The translations under genes and the position numbers were made by a program. From the NCBI GenBank assembly GCA_021234155.1, contig JAJEKV010000017.1, positions 11,663,525 through 11,727,524 of the forward strand: a DNA stretch of 64,000 bases. Reading direction: 5' to 3'. Below the pieces are notes generated by a model, which was not told the DNA's origin, ran no database searches, and saw only the letters and a list, made by a program, of their open reading frames with translations. Shown piece after piece: positions 11,372-24,037 of this stretch; the first letter of the stretch is position 1, and each line of letters opens with the position of its first letter. Source of the stretch: Isoetes taiwanensis. Lineage: Eukaryota > Streptophyta > Lycopodiopsida > Isoetales > Isoetaceae.

Positions 11372-13740
11372 CTAGCATGCAACGTACTTCAAACCTTCGG
11401 GTTGACTCACATAGATTTCTTCACTAAGATCTCCATTGAGAAACACAGTTTTGACATCCATTTGATGTGCAAATAAACCATATTGAGTGGCAAATGCTAG
11501 CAATACTCTCAAACTAGTGAGACGAACAACAGGTGAGAAAGTTTCCTCGTAATCGATTCCAGCCACTTGCGAGTATCCTTTCGCAACTAATCATGCTTTG
11601 AACTTATCGAACGAGCCATCTGCTTTGCACTTGGAGCGAAAGACCCATTTACATTTAATTGGCTTTCGTCCTTCAGGAATTTCAACAAGCTCCCAAGTAC
11701 CTTTGTTGATAAGAGATTCAAACTCTGCTTCCATGGCCATGCGCCAATTCTCAGCTTGTGACGAAGACATAGCCTCTTTTACTGTAACTGGATCTGCACT
11801 AGTAGCTAAAGCAGCATGATATTCCAAGATCTGTTTGGTGGGCTTCCCTTGTCGTCGTATTGGAGTCTCATCATCAGGAACCCCAACTTCTAAAACACTT
11901 GAATTGAGCAGAAGTAAATTTTCCACCATTGCCAGTACGTAATCTCTGGATCACTTTGCCAGTCTGAATATTTTTAAAGACTTGAAATTTGGTGAAGACT
12001 TGGGACTTCGTAGAGATAAAATACACAAAAACTCTACGAGAAAAATCATCCACAAATAAGATGAAATATCGTGCACCACTCAAAGCATAAGGTAGTGGGC
12101 CACATACATCAGCATGCACAAGCTCCAAAAGATGTGTTGCACATTTTCCTTTCACATTGAAAGGACGGCGATGTTGCTTTCCAACAGCACATGCCTCACG
12201 TACACACATAGATGCAGTGCTACTCAATGATAGACCATCCACGATTCTATAAGAGGCCATGTCCAATAAATATTGGAAGTTCACATGTGCAAAACGACGA
12301 TGCCACAATATGCTCGATTCATCCCCAATGGCAGTCATAAGATTCACAAAATCATCGGTCAACCTAAACTCATAGAGATGACCTGTTCGCGGGGCAACTC
12401 CAAGTACACATCCATCTTGAATAAATTTACACCAACGCCTATCAAACTGAATGATTAAGCCAAGATCTGCAAGTCTAGAGACCGAAACAAGATTGCAGCG
12501 CAAACCAGGAACATGTAAAATACCACGCAAGACTTATATTCCATTAGGAGTATCAATATGAAGATCTCCAATGCCTTTGACCTCATGACTTATCACCAAG
12601 CAATACAAGCTTTGGAATAGAAAGTGGGCGATAATTCTTTAACCAGTGCTTATGGAATGTCATATGTTGTGTGGCACCTGAATCAACAATCATGGAAACA
12701 ACAGTTCCTGTAGAGAAAGCGGCTTCAAAAGCTTCATCACATGCAATACTAGCATGTTCATCTCCAATAGGAGGTCCATCTCAAATTGCCTGAAGTAAAG
12801 CTTTATGCGCGTTCACAAAACATTTGTAATAACACCCGCTTTCCACATGATTTGGCTTTTTACAATAGGCACAAATAGTCTCTGATTTAGGTTGCTCAAG
12901 GCTAGCCAACTGTTGATTACCACCACCACGACCTCGGCTGCGGCCACGACCACGACTCCGCCTAGTATCAGTAACAAAAGCCTTTTCATCTTCTCGACCT
13001 CATTTCTTACTATCAACAATTAAAGCTTGATCGTCTTGCATAGATTGCCGTTGTAATTTTCGTACTCCGTCTTTTAAAGAGCTCGATCTAAGGTCATAGA
13101 TTTTTTGTTGGCTAGAACTATCGTAAGAGTCTGAAGCTCTTCCGGCATGGATTCCAGAAAATGGACATGTTGATCATGCGGAATACTAGCACCAACTGTG
13201 GACAGTGCTTCTACAAGCGCTTTAAATTTATCCACATGTTCGTCAAACGAATCATTCAAACGATATTGCAATGATGTAAGATCCTTGCGGAGACTAAGCA
13301 CTTCATTCATAGTCTTCTTCATATAAGTTTTTTCTAAATACTTCCATACTTCACTAGAAGTAACAAAATCCTTAGCACCCATTAAAATAGATTCTTTGAG
13401 TGCATAGAGAATCGATGCTGGAGCTGTTTGATCTTTTTCATTCCAATCATCTACATCCTTAACCCAAGCATCATTATGCAGCACCGTTCTGAACAAGATT
13501 GCTAGTAAGTGCGTCAACCGGCTGCACTGGAGGAAGATTATTCCCGGTCACAATTCCAAAAATCTTTTCGCTTTGCAGGACGAGCTCCATCTTGATCTTC
13601 CAAGCTGGATATCTAGCTCCAGAAAAAACATACAAAGTTTTTGTCCCAGTGAGCCCTCGAAAATTCCCAACTGCTCCAGAACCAGATGCAAGCTTTGATA
13701 CGATGTTGAACTTGCTAGTTTACTAAGAAAACACAAGAGA
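11372..13740 (-). mobile_element. Truncated, decayed Ty1/copia retrotransposon
   Basis: Read from right to left, the copia order is clear. Gag begins near 13.71 kb (GTKTLYVFSGARYPAWKIKMELVLQ) and continues at 13517-13074 with a UBN2-type segment (VWKYLEKTYMKKTMNEVLSLRK). A CX2CX4HX4C zinc knuckle (ICAYCKKPNHVESGC) is encoded near 12.85 kb. Protease has VDSGATQHMTFHKHW near 12.68 kb. The integrase part at 12530-11960 has HADVCGPLP and FVDDFSRRVFVYF. The RT start has WRMAMEAEFESL, KWVFRSK, DYEETFSPVVRL and MDVKTVFLNGDL. The element ends at about 11372, before the RT YVDD box, RNase H and the 3' LTR. Several stops and frameshifts split the polyprotein, so it is inactive. Confidence 0.9.
13690..13712 (-). 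other. Degenerate copia primer-binding site
   Basis: On the minus strand the sequence reads caacatcgtatcaaagc, which is two changes from the usual plant copia PBS string caacatggtatcagagc complementary to initiator-Met tRNA. It sits directly before gag, where a PBS belongs. The LTR that should lie at higher coordinates was not delimited. Confidence 0.45.
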
Positions 13741-16000
13741 GAGAGGTATGCACCACAAAAGAAGACACATGTATTGAATGATTAATGTTACAATATATAG
13801 ATACCATAAAATGTATTTTCTATGGAAAAAGGTGAAAGCTAAAAGTAGCTACGTTGCCTTTCTAGAAAAGCACGCTGCATTAGAATAGGCAGCCTCGCTA
13901 ACACCAACAAGCCTTTGCTTGCAAAGGGTAGCCGGATCTGTCGAATTGGGGATGTCACAAGCTCGCATTTTTGGCACAAATTGAAAAACGCTAGCTATCA
14001 CACAATTGGAACTGCGGCAACTGGAGCACATTATCGCTTTCACATCCATCCTTTAGGATCAAGAGGAATTGTTGTAGAATACATCCAGCTGCATAGATGC
14101 AAAAACAGAGAGAAAAGAATGGCCTTTTCGTATTTTGGCATCCACTGGATCGAATTTGCAAAAACAGAGGTTTGAGGTGGATCGCGGCTCCGAGACGTTT
14201 TCTTGGCTAGGCTTAATACAGCGCAAACGTTTTCTACAGCGATGCCACATATTGCTCACTGCTTTGGGTTGACACATAGGTGAATATGGAGAAGGCATTC
14301 TATGTCCTCATTCCATGTCTAAACACCTGGTAAGTTAAATGGCACCACCGGTACTTTTCTTACACCTCTGCTTCTGCGCCATCTAATTTTAGGATCCGGA
14401 GGTGTGGAACTTGCAGTCAAGATGAATTAGTTCATGTATATGTCCTTAGATTCTTTTTTCAGCAGGACATAAGAACACAGTTTTCTATTTGATCTTCCTC
14501 AAGGTTTGCTACGAAATGTCTTCCAACTTATAGAGTTTGTGAGAAATTGAGGTTAAATGGCATCTGGCAGATTGCTTACGTTATATGTCTAAAGAGGAAG
14601 GTTGATAGGTGGTTGGCGTTGAATGAGGAGGTCCCAAGGAGGCTTTCAAAGAAGGCGTTGTTTTTCCCTTTAGATCCCAGTCTGTAGCATGCCAAATCTT
14701 GTTCTATCACCACCAGAGCGTGGCTTTCATCCGCTATGGAGAGGAGTCTAAGAAAATGAAGAAATTTTTTACTTAGCCATATTCAATTCTAAATGGAATT
14801 CTGCTCTGCAACTTGGTGGGTCTCTTTAGACTGCATAGACTTCCATTTAGATAGCAAAACTTGGAACTGCATTTAGAGTTGCTGCAAACTTGCAAGACAA
14901 GGCAGAGTTGCTGCAAACTTGCAAAACAAGGCAGAGAGAATGCAGGTTTATTCATATTTGCAAACTAGCTCGTGGTCTCTCCTATCTAAAACATGTTAGA
15001 GGATGTATTATGTTTAATACGCTTTAGTAGATATAGAAGATGTGCACTAGGTTCTAGATACTTGGTTGAAAACCATGAGGCATTTTCAAATTTGGATGCA
15101 AGTAGATTGGATTGACTGTTCTAAAGATATTTATTATACTACATAGTATGCAGATATCTTATATTAACACTATATTCACCATGCTTGAATTCTCCTAGTC
15201 TTGCCAAGCTTCAAAATTTGGGATTGATTTGTTCCAATCATCATGTTTACAAGAATATCCATACAACAAATCAATTGAACAGAGTTCCTCTAGATATTAG
15301 AGGCAAGGTGTCAATATATGTTGAAGATTTAGCAAATGCAGACTGTCGGAAAGACCCAACATGAATTTTAATACTGGACAAAGAAAGACCCAACATGAAT
15401 TTCAATACTTGACAACGAAGTACGTGAACATATTTATGGAAAGAAGTGGTTCTTGAACACCAAAAAAATTATCAAGGTTATGAAATGGGTATGATTAAAA
15501 TCCAGAAATGATAAAAGAAACATATCTTATTGAATGAATATGCTCCACCATACAAACATGCATGCAGCATACTAACATGTGTCAAGGGATGCATTTTCTT
15601 TGTAAGAAATTCAAAATGAAACAAAATTACGTAGTTCTAACCTAACTCAGATCATGTAGATCTCATATTGCAAAGCAAACACAACTCTTCAAGTACATTA
15701 TAAATGTAGAACAATATATTTTAACGGAAGCATTAAAGTTTATAGACTACACAAATATTAGGATAATTTATATCTTTATTTTCAATCTTTATGGGTTTTC
15801 TTTTAATATTGAATGTGAGCCGTGGATCTGGAGCATATGCTCTGTATGATACTAGATCAACGGCCAGCATCTTTTTGGATAAAAAATGGTGTGCCACTTT
15901 CTAAGGTCTCGATTGAACATATGGTTGGCAGAAACTATATTTTATTAAACTTCTGTACAAGATCATTACATCACATATCTTTATGCTGAACCACAGTAGA
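13741..16000. other. Noncoding stretch with short tandem duplications
   Basis: The first part (to perhaps 14.1 kb) should contain the copia 5' LTR. Two small direct duplications are clear: ~30 bp x2 at 14876-14938 (agttgctgcaaacttgcaa), and ~36 bp x2 at 15352-15414 (aaagacccaacatgaatttt). No convincing gene was seen. Confidence 0.5.
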
Positions 16001-16104
16001 CAGATTACAACAGAGTGGAGACATCATATGAGCAAGCAAAGAGCGTGCAATCGAGTGCGGCATGCTCCTCCATTCTGGCAGGAGACGAATACCTCCATTC
16101 TGTC

Positions 16105-16347
16105 TCACTTCCCTTGCATTCCAGCAAGAGAACCACCCTGCGATCTGAAATAGTGTTCCATCCCTTTTGCCCAAGTTGGAGCACGTTCTTGAACTTGATC
16201 CCGAACCTGCTCTTCAAAAGCATCCACTAAACTATTGTCCAGCACAAAGCAGAGAGCATTCTCCCAAAGGGTGCTTCCGCAGTCTGATCGATGTAGAGCA
16301 GCTGCAGCCTTAGCAGTCGCAACCTTATCAGTTGAAATTCTAGCCAA
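16105..16347 (-). CDS. Unidentified ORF fragment
   Basis: An 80-residue frame reads RISTDKVATAKAAAALHRSD, then TLWENALCFVLDNSLVDAFE, EEQVRDQVQERAPTWAKGME and HYFRSQGGSLAGMQGK. The composition looks like a soluble helical protein rather than random sequence. I do not recognise the family, and no splice partner was identified. It may be a captured exon. Confidence 0.25.
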   Translation of the reverse strand: MARISTDKVATAKAAAALHRSDCGSTLWENALCFVLDNSLVDAFEEQVRDQVQERAPTWAKGMEHYFRSQGGSLAGMQGK

Positions 16348-16849
16348 GATATAAAGAATGAAGCGAAACTAGAAAGCTGGAAACTTGGAGATCAAAGGGA
16401 AGAAAACCCAGAATGAACAGACTTGCTCTAGCTTTTTGCTGCAAAATAAAGGCCATCGCCCAGAGGAAACTACTGAGAATTGTGAAACCAAACAACCACA
16501 GTGCAAATATAAACAGTTTGCAGACAGGGAGAAGGAATAGATGTCGGGCTTCAAAGAAGAAAGCTCCTTCACTCCCTTGCCATTTCAATCAGCATGCAAC
16601 AGCCCGCTAGCGGTCTTCCAAGGCAGTCCGATCATGTGAACATTCAGAATTTCCATATCCAGACATTGGACTTGCCCAAAAAAATGCATATACTTTCCTT
16701 CTTGACATCTATACGTCTTTAAGCTGTTCAAATCCCTCCAAAAATACAAATTTTGATATGATACGGCCCTAAAATCTTAGTCCAAACCATTGCAAGAAGC
16801 TCTCCCAAAATTATGGAACTCAAATATTGCAGGTAGGGCAAAAATTTTG

Positions 16850-17000
16850 CCCAACGGATGTGTGGTGAGTTGGTATAGGCCTAGTAATGCCAAAAAGAAT
16901 TGTTCACTTGGTCATGGGTTCAAACCTTGCCAATATCTCTTATCTTTGGGAGTTGGTTACTAGGGGTATACGATGATGATCCCCGACGTGGTAGAACTTA
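16850..17000 (+). repeat. tRNA-derived SINE-like sequence
   Basis: An A-box-like TGTGGTGAGTTGGTATAGG followed ~50 bp later by a B-box-like GGTCATGGGTTCAAACCTTG. The spacing and order are those of a tRNA-derived promoter. The acceptor arm does not pair, so this is a SINE or a tRNA relic rather than a tRNA gene. It lies just left of the LTR element. Confidence 0.4.
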
Positions 17001-17020
17001 AAAGCCTATACATGTCCTCC

Positions 17021-17679
17021 TGATACGGCACTAGCTTGGGGGATTTGCAGAGACAAACACATAGGCAAGGGCTTTGGATGAATATTTTGATTGATTGTTT
17101 AAACCTTAGGAGTTTTAAATTATAACTTATATAAGAAGGGAATCATTGAAACGTTAAATGTTTTAAACAAAGGAACCATTGAAATAATGAAACGTAAAAA
17201 GTTAATGAAAAAAGGGCCGCTACAGTAGCGACCAGCGACAGCTGAAATAGCCGACCATTGTAGCTGGCCGGATTGTGGGAAAAGGGCTCCGGATCTGTCA
17301 AAAAAGGTAAAGAAAAAGTCCAAATTTAGTTATGCAATACCTTTTAGAATAGTATAAGAAGTATAATCGACGAGCTGAATTGAGGGAAGCCGGAAGAGTT
17401 TACATGTGATAGAAGTCTGATTGATGTAGAACCTCTGATAATTTGTGCTTGAATTGAGTGCCTTCTTTAATTCTAGAGAATCCAGAGTCCCAGAGAGGCT
17501 GTCCAGTTGGTTAGCAGACTCTCAGAATTGGGAAGAGTTTGAGGCCAGTCTTGCCGTGTTTGCAAATCAGAGCCCGGTTGGGTGGAGAAGTTGTGCCGAA
17601 AGATCTTATCTGGAGATTCCAGGTTGTTTTGACTAACCGTGATTGTAAGTTTTACAGACAGAGACGACCGTTTGTATCA
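17021..17679 (+). repeat. 5' LTR
   Basis: Begins TGATACGGCACTAGC and ends GTATCA two bases before the PBS. It shares its first ~115 bp with the fragments at 19273-19405 and 401-532. After acttatataag it continues into sequence not present after either fragment. Confidence 0.65.
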
Positions 17680-17681
17680 AT

Positions 17682-17692
17682 TGGTATCAGAG
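17682..17692 (+). other. Primer-binding site, initiator-Met tRNA
   Basis: tggtatcagag is the standard complement of the 3' end of initiator-Met tRNA used by many plant LTR elements. It starts two bases after the LTR end. Confidence 0.75.
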
Positions 17693-17717
17693 ATGTGACA
17701 TCCTAAGATCCTGTGAA

Positions 17718-18931
17718 ATGGCCCAGAACAAATATAATCTTCCTGTAGCTCAGCATAATCGGGCTATGAATGTTGCTGCGCAGATTGCAGTTCAGATTGG
17801 CATGCCTACATCTGCCAGTTTTGAGGAAAATCAAAGGAAACTTGAATATGTAGCAATTCTGTATGGGTATTTGCCAGACATATTACAACAGCCTCCTTTG
17901 CCTGCAAGTATGCCACCAGTTACTCCACCACCACGATTCTCCCTCTTGCGACCTTCAATTCCAGGCGGGTCATATTAAATGGTTGGAGAAAGTAGAGGGA
18001 ATGCCGTCCTATGCAGGAGATACCAGCAGTTCTAGGATTCCTGGCAAGTTGGGAAAGTTTCTTTGAAAGAGTCAAAGCTATGGAGGAATAGAAACTGCAA
18101 GCCATGGACAAATATTTAACTGATGTAGCCAGAATATCGTGGCAAGAACGGAAGAAATTGTTACCTGAGATAAAAACCTGAGCAGCTTTTAGAAAAGCAT
18201 TCGAATCGCACAATTTGCATGCAAATTATTATCCAGATCTTAAAAGACAGTGGGATCTTTTTAAGCAAGGGGAACATGAATTGGTACATCATTTTTACTC
18301 CAAGTTCTCCTATTTAGCGGTACAGATGGGAGAATTACAGCCAGGAGGGCTATCTGAAAGTGAAATGACGCGAAAATTTGTAGCTGGACTACGAGATCCA
18401 TTATATGCAGAGTTGTGTTTTGCAGAGCCATCGACTATTGATGAAGCAGTGCAAAAGGCTGAAGCTGCAGAGATGAAACTCAATCCTAGTATAATGCGGT
18501 ATGATATCTGGGAGGGGTACCCTCAAAAGAAGAACTTTAAGCCAGATAATGGCAAGGTAACTGAAAGAGAGAATAAGAGGTATCGAGTAAGTGCCTTGCT
18601 TGGTAATGATGAAACCCGTACGAAGGGAAGCAATGGAGAACGCGGGATGGCCAAAGGGCAGGCAAAAGCACCTCCGGGAGGATGTTTTATATGTGGAGGT
18701 CCTCACTATAAGAATCAATGTCCAAAAGTTATATCCAAAGAAGATCCTGGGCAACCAAAGGAGGATACTCGAGCAAAAGCCCGAACATCTACGCAGATTG
18801 CCCATGTTCGTGTTGCAGAAGAAGTTTCTGAAAAAGTTCCTGAAAGTTCCCACGCTAAGTTTGACAAAGAAAAGGCGGAAGCCTATGAAAGAAGCCGGCT
18901 TCAAATCGGCTATGTGGGTAAAGATAAGTAG
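17718..18931 (+). pseudogene. Gag protein with one zinc knuckle
   Basis: The N-terminal part (17718-17978) begins MAQNKYNLPVAQHNRAMNVA. It then breaks: coding continues through other frames near 17.95-18.2 kb, with an in-frame TGA at about 18180. The C-terminal 238 residues (18215-18931) are open and include a capsid-like region (DLKRQWDLFKQGEHELVHHF, EMTRKFVAGLRDPLYAEL) and a zinc knuckle CFICGGPHYKNQC. The length and order fit a gypsy-like or related gag. The basic tail ends at TAG 18931 with no pol frame following. The last 54 bases also begin the duplicated segment. Confidence 0.75.
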
Positions 18932-19272
18932 AGTAAAACGTCCGTGTAGACATGCGTTTGTTGAATGGTTGAGCATTGTATTCATTTGATTTGAGATAAT
19001 GAAAGTTTTTTTTTTCAAATGAATGTTGCTCTAGAGTTTAGAAGGGGGCAACTGTGACTGCAGCACAGAAGCCAGACCCTTAGAATTGTTAGGCAGATGG
19101 TAAGTTTACTAGCCTAGAAGAAATCCTTTCAAAGCAGATAGTCAGGTGACTAGCTTGGAAAGAAAGGTGGTTATTCCAGCAAAGCGGATAGTCAGTTGAC
19201 TAGCTTTGGGAAAGATTGTTACTTCCCTAAGGCAGATGATCGAGGACGATCAACCTTGGGAAGGGAGGAAAT

Positions 19273-19405
19273 TGATATGGCACTAGCTTGGGGGCGTGGC
19301 TCAGAGAAGGGATTTCTGAGAGATAAACCACAGGGCAAGGGTTTTGGATGAATATTTTGATTGATTGTTTAAACCTTAGGAGTTTTAAATTATAACTTAT
19401 ACAAG
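19273..19405 (+). repeat. Truncated 3' LTR (copy 2)
   Basis: Begins TGATATGGCACTAGC right after the purine tract gggaagggaggaaa. It matches the 5' LTR start and ends abruptly after acttatacaag. What follows (tcccttgttatttaagg) is unrelated to the 5' LTR. Confidence 0.65.
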
Positions 19406-21790
19406 TCCCTTGTTATTTAAGGTATGTGCAAAATAAATTGTTTACTGGACGAATTAATTTTTTCTAGACTTATTTTTGTTGGGATTCTCCAGGAAAACAG
19501 ATTAAACACAGTAATATCGCATATATTGTTGGCATATTTTTAAGCCTCATGTATTTATGACTGTTGCTTTGAATGGTCAATTTCAATATTCTCAAAGCGT
19601 TCTATATATTCTTTAACATCTCATAAAGAATGTTATATACCCATGTGGTTATGTTAGTCATATGATGCAAAAAGGATGAATCTCGACGAATTGCCTTAGG
19701 ACGATGTAGAAGGAGATCATAAGTTAGGGATCATGGAGTTTCTATACAACTTTTCATAATCAAGAGATCGTTCCAAAATAGGTTAAAAGAAGTTATGGGC
19801 AATCTATAAGAACCTTTCTCTTAGAGGGTTCTCATTTTGCCATGAAACAGTTCTTCTTTTCCGACTTCTTTGTATTTGGTGGAGTAAGTTACTAAAGAGG
19901 AATATTCTTGGGGCAAACATTTGCCTTTCCATCTAGTAATAATGGATGTGTGTCAATCTAAAAAGTATGGACAATTGGAACCTATGCTAGTGCCTTATGT
20001 TGTCATGTCTATAGCATAGAAACACATTCTTTATAACAACCATGGAATTTGCATTATTAACGGTTTTCTTAAAGTATCCATAAGGATTCCCATAAAATAT
20101 TGGTAAATACATTGAGAGTCCCTGGTATGGGATGCGCCTAATAGATACATAACTAATATAATAGAACATATGTAACCTTCATTTTGCGGATATTCTTGTT
20201 CCAATTTTAGCAACTTATATAATACAATGTAAATAAAGTATACATTTAGTGTTTTGATGATAATTGGGAGATTGCTCATGGTAATAGTTAGTGATTTGCT
20301 TTCGAGATTTAATGTTTAGATGTTTGTTGAGTGTGAGGGTTATAAATATACCATATAAAGTCTAATTGTAAGTTACAACTTAATGCATGAGCTATTGCTT
20401 TGGTTTTGTATTTCCTTTGCTATACCACTAAACTCGCAGTCCCTAAATCTTAAATCCCATGAACCATAAACCCTAGTTGATAATCCTAAACAACTTAACC
20501 GTAGACCCTGGCAAAATGTGCATGGCTTAAATTTTACCGCATTCACTGAGTGCAAAGTTGTTGTAGTCTAAAATGCATCCTACATTGAAGTTAGGATGCT
20601 ACACCAATTCCAAAGAGTAAAAAGTAAGATAAAAAGGAGAGTTGAACATGAAGTCAAGGTCATATGTAGGGATTTGTATGAACTTCGAAAACACAATCGA
20701 TTATATGGGAAGATCAACTACGAAAGTGAAAGTAAATTCCAAAAGTCAAGTACTATATGGGCCTACCTATCAAAATCAACTGCAAACTTCAAAGCTAATT
20801 CTAAGGCATGCTGGAGGGTTTATTGGCCTACATGCTGGAACCTGTTAAAGAAAGTAGAGAATATCCTAAGGAGTTCACGGGACTCAATTGTGCTTCTATT
20901 GATGTAATCCCTCAACATGCTCATCATTTTCAGGAAGGAACTTTGATTCCATATATTGTATAAGGGGCAAGGCTAAAATGGCAACGAATTCCATATAGAT
21001 GCAATTATACCATATCTACTTGAGGTGTCTCTAAAGATCAGGGAGCTACTAAAGTAGGATCTACAACACATCTTCTGGAGCGAACCTTTGTAAGTCTGCA
21101 CTAGTAGTAAGTATTAGTTTGAGACCATAGAAAACTTCTAACTTCAATGTATGTTAGCTAGTAACAAATTTGCTTTCATGGGAAAAGATCTCTTACCATA
21201 TAACACAAATTTAGTAAGCCCAACAATACCATTACAAATTTTGTAAAGCCTCTGAAAATAAATTCACTTAGTGGTTGAGAAAAATAGGTAGACAGGCATT
21301 GGTTTTCCTCCCATGTTGTTGCTTCCTCTTGCAAGCTCAAAATTTGAGTTTCCTGACCAAAAATTAGAAACCAACTTATTCTAACTATCAATGCATTTTC
21401 AGCTAAGAGAACTAAATTGGAACTTTAATTGCTTAAATACACTTGATTTTCTTATTAGTTTGGAACAAAATCTACTCAACCTAGATATTTTCATGCCTTA
21501 TAAACAATTAATATAAAAAGCCCAATGATTACATCCTCATCCTCATAGTTCTCCCTCAGATGTTAAAGCCATAGTGGAAAAAACCTCTGCAACAGACTGT
21601 TGCATCAACTCTTTTTGGGGAACAAAGCTCTCCCTTATCTAGGGTTCTGATTTCAACATATGCTACAAAGAAATGGATGTTTACACGCACCATGAGATTA
21701 CGATGAGCAAAACTTCCCCACTTACACTGGCTAATCTGATTCAATCCAAATCTCTAAGAGTAGAACATGATTTAAACTGCACATCCACTT
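19406..21790. other. Noncoding stretch of duplicated unit (copy 2)
   Basis: Same content as 533-2780: AT-rich DNA with no supported gene. The short frames shared with copy 1 show no sign of selection, because the copies are nearly identical at all positions. Confidence 0.55.
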
Positions 21791-21795
21791 GTGGG

Positions 21796-22567
21796 CTATT
21801 CACTGCAAGGGCAGTGTGGTGTGCGAGATGGAGCAGGTGGTGTCTGTCTGCTTGTTTGGCAACTTGTGGGCTGTGGGGCATGTGTGCTTGTCTGGCCCCG
21901 TGTTGCAGCTTCTGCTGCCTGGAGTCGGGAGCGTAGCTCCTGTTGAAATCTCTGCTGCTTGGCCAACTCATTCGTGCACTGCCGTAATTGTTCATGGACC
22001 TCGGCCCCTACCTTGCTGGGTAATGGCTGCTCGGAGCTCATGTATCTCATGAACTTGTGTCTCAGCCCTACTCTGTAGGGTTCTTAGCTCTGTCTGGCTG
22101 GCTTCGAAGGCGGCTCGGACGTTTCGTATTATGGTGGCAGACCCCTTAGCTTCTGACTTGAGGCGGGAGATAGTTGCCACTGTATCCTGCTCAACACCCT
22201 GCTTGTCCCGTGCCATAGTCTCTATGGTGGTGAGGAGGGAATCCACGCGAGCTCGCAAGTCAGCAAGGCCCTGCTTTTTCTGTTGCCTCTCAAAGTGTGC
22301 CAAGCGAAGCCCGTCTTCTAACTGCTGCATGCGGGTCCCCATCTCTGCAATCCGTTGCCTTTCCGCTGCCAACTGTCTTTTGAGCACGTGGGACGTTGAA
22401 GATTGTATCTCCACTGCCAGTCCCGCGATCCGGGTTCTGTTGCTCCCAATTTGTTCCTCCATTTGTTTCATGGCCCTTGTCTGCGCCTGTGTCGGGCTTA
22501 AGCAGCCTTCATCCATCTCCCGGATCAATATCATAGATTGGGCCTTCGCCCGGGCCTCCCTCCTCAT
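21796..22567 (-). CDS. Coiled-coil protein ORF (copy 2, more complete)
   Basis: A 191-residue frame (22567-21992) begins MRREARAKAQSMILIREMDE. It continues as a long Gln/Arg/Glu/Ala-rich helix with heptad spacing (QMEEQIGSNRTRIAGLAVEI, RQLAAERQRIAEMGTRMQQL, RARVDSLLTTIETMARDKQG) to a stop after ITQQGRGRGP. A second frame overlaps the end (22050-21796) and carries on the same helical style (VHEQLRQCTNELAKQQRFQQ, ELRSRLQAAEAATRGQ) before a Pro/Ser/Thr-rich tail. One frameshift near 22015 would join them. It is GC-richer than its surroundings. It could be a transposon-borne gag-like or a host coiled-coil gene; I cannot tell. Confidence 0.5.
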
Positions 22568-24037
22568 GGAAGAGGTTTCTCCCTTGTCCTTGTTATCCGA
22601 CCAGGGCTATTTTCACGGCGGTCCCTCCACCTAGTTCTCCCAGGTCATAGAGAAGTGAAGATTCCAGGTCATAAGATTTCTTGAAGGTTGTTTTAAATTT
22701 CGTTAAAGTATCCATAAGGATTTCCATAAGATATTATTAAATAGATTGAGAGTCTTGAGACTTTGTTAGTATTCAAAATCTCATGAAGATTTTATAAAGG
22801 GTTTGTGGTATGTGGTATGGGTATTATGTTATCAGTCACATTCCTTCTATGAGATGCCCCCAATGGATACATAGGTAATAGAGCATATGTCACCTTCATT
22901 TCCACATATTACACTTGAATTTTGAGCAACTGATCACGTATTAATGCTAGATGCACCTTTGAAATGTATAAAGTGATAACTATAAAAAAAAAGGGGGGAC
23001 TACAAACTTTCCTAGGATAAAGCATTGAATTCCCACCATATTCCATAAGAAAACATTGAATTCCCACGATATCTGATAAAACGGGCATTAAGAATTATAT
23101 TGGCAATTGTTCAAATTACAACCTTAGCCTTGTATATGTCTTGATGATCGCAATATCTTTTTATGCTACGAAACAATACTTCAGAAGTAGACGAACCAGT
23201 TATAAGTATATAGTAGGTGGAAGAGGCCCTTCTCCAATTGTGGCAAAAAGTCATACCTCTAAAAGGAGACATAACATTCATATTTGACATCTTATCGGTA
23301 AGCTCAAGCAAAATATTTCTTTTTAATATTAATTTTCCAACCCTTACAAATGTGCACATAGAAGGAATTATTTATACTTTAAGAACAGAAACCTTTATAT
23401 CCATCACTTAGAATAGACAGATTTCCAAAGACGATAAAACAACATGAAGGGAAACACACCTTAATTTACTTCAGGCGCCCTCAATTCACCTCAACACTAA
23501 GGGTGATTAACATTTGTAACGTTTGCCATTAGATGATGTATCTCAGTAGCTTGCAGCTTGTTAGATCTTGAATTGAGTAATCTAGTTGATGGAAACAAAA
23601 TTTGGTTTGGTCAAATATCATGGAGACTACTAGAATACCCTACAACTTATATCCAATAAGATATTTTATTGCATTATAAAGTTGGCTAATAGAACATATG
23701 CTTTCAGATATTTTATTGTAGCGTAAACTTGGTTAATAGAACATCTGCCTTCAATAAAGCAAGATGATTTGCCATCTTTGGCAATGCAGTGCATCGAACT
23801 GTGAGGTGTCAACCCTGAACGTTATCAATATTAAAAGTACCATACATTTACTGTGATGAATACGGATATGTAGGTTCTGCAATTTGCATAGAACATGTAA
23901 GCCATGTAATAATATGCCATGTTTCCAAAGAATCTAGGCATCCAAAGAACCTGGACATATTGACATGTTCTTAGTGTTATCCTAAAAACAATAAGATGAC
24001 ATGTTCTTAGAATTATCCTAATTTCGATCATCTTCCT

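Larger units (their letters stand above)
17021..19405 (+). mobile_element. Gag-only LTR retroelement with truncated 3' LTR
   Basis: The parts occur in order: 5' LTR 17021-17679 (TGATACGG...GTATCA), PBS from 17682, gag 17718-18931, a ~340-bp untranslated tail, polypurine tract 19258-19271, then 3' LTR from 19273. The 3' LTR matches only the first ~130 bp of the 5' LTR and stops at 19405; it also has a ~17-bp segment the 5' LTR lacks. No protease, RT or integrase is present, as in TR-GAG or LARD-type non-autonomous elements. Gag is broken by frameshifts in its first half. Confidence 0.75.

Noticed and set aside
18401-19018. A 205-codon minus-strand frame
   Set aside because: Antisense to the retroelement gag, which has a zinc knuckle in the plus frame.
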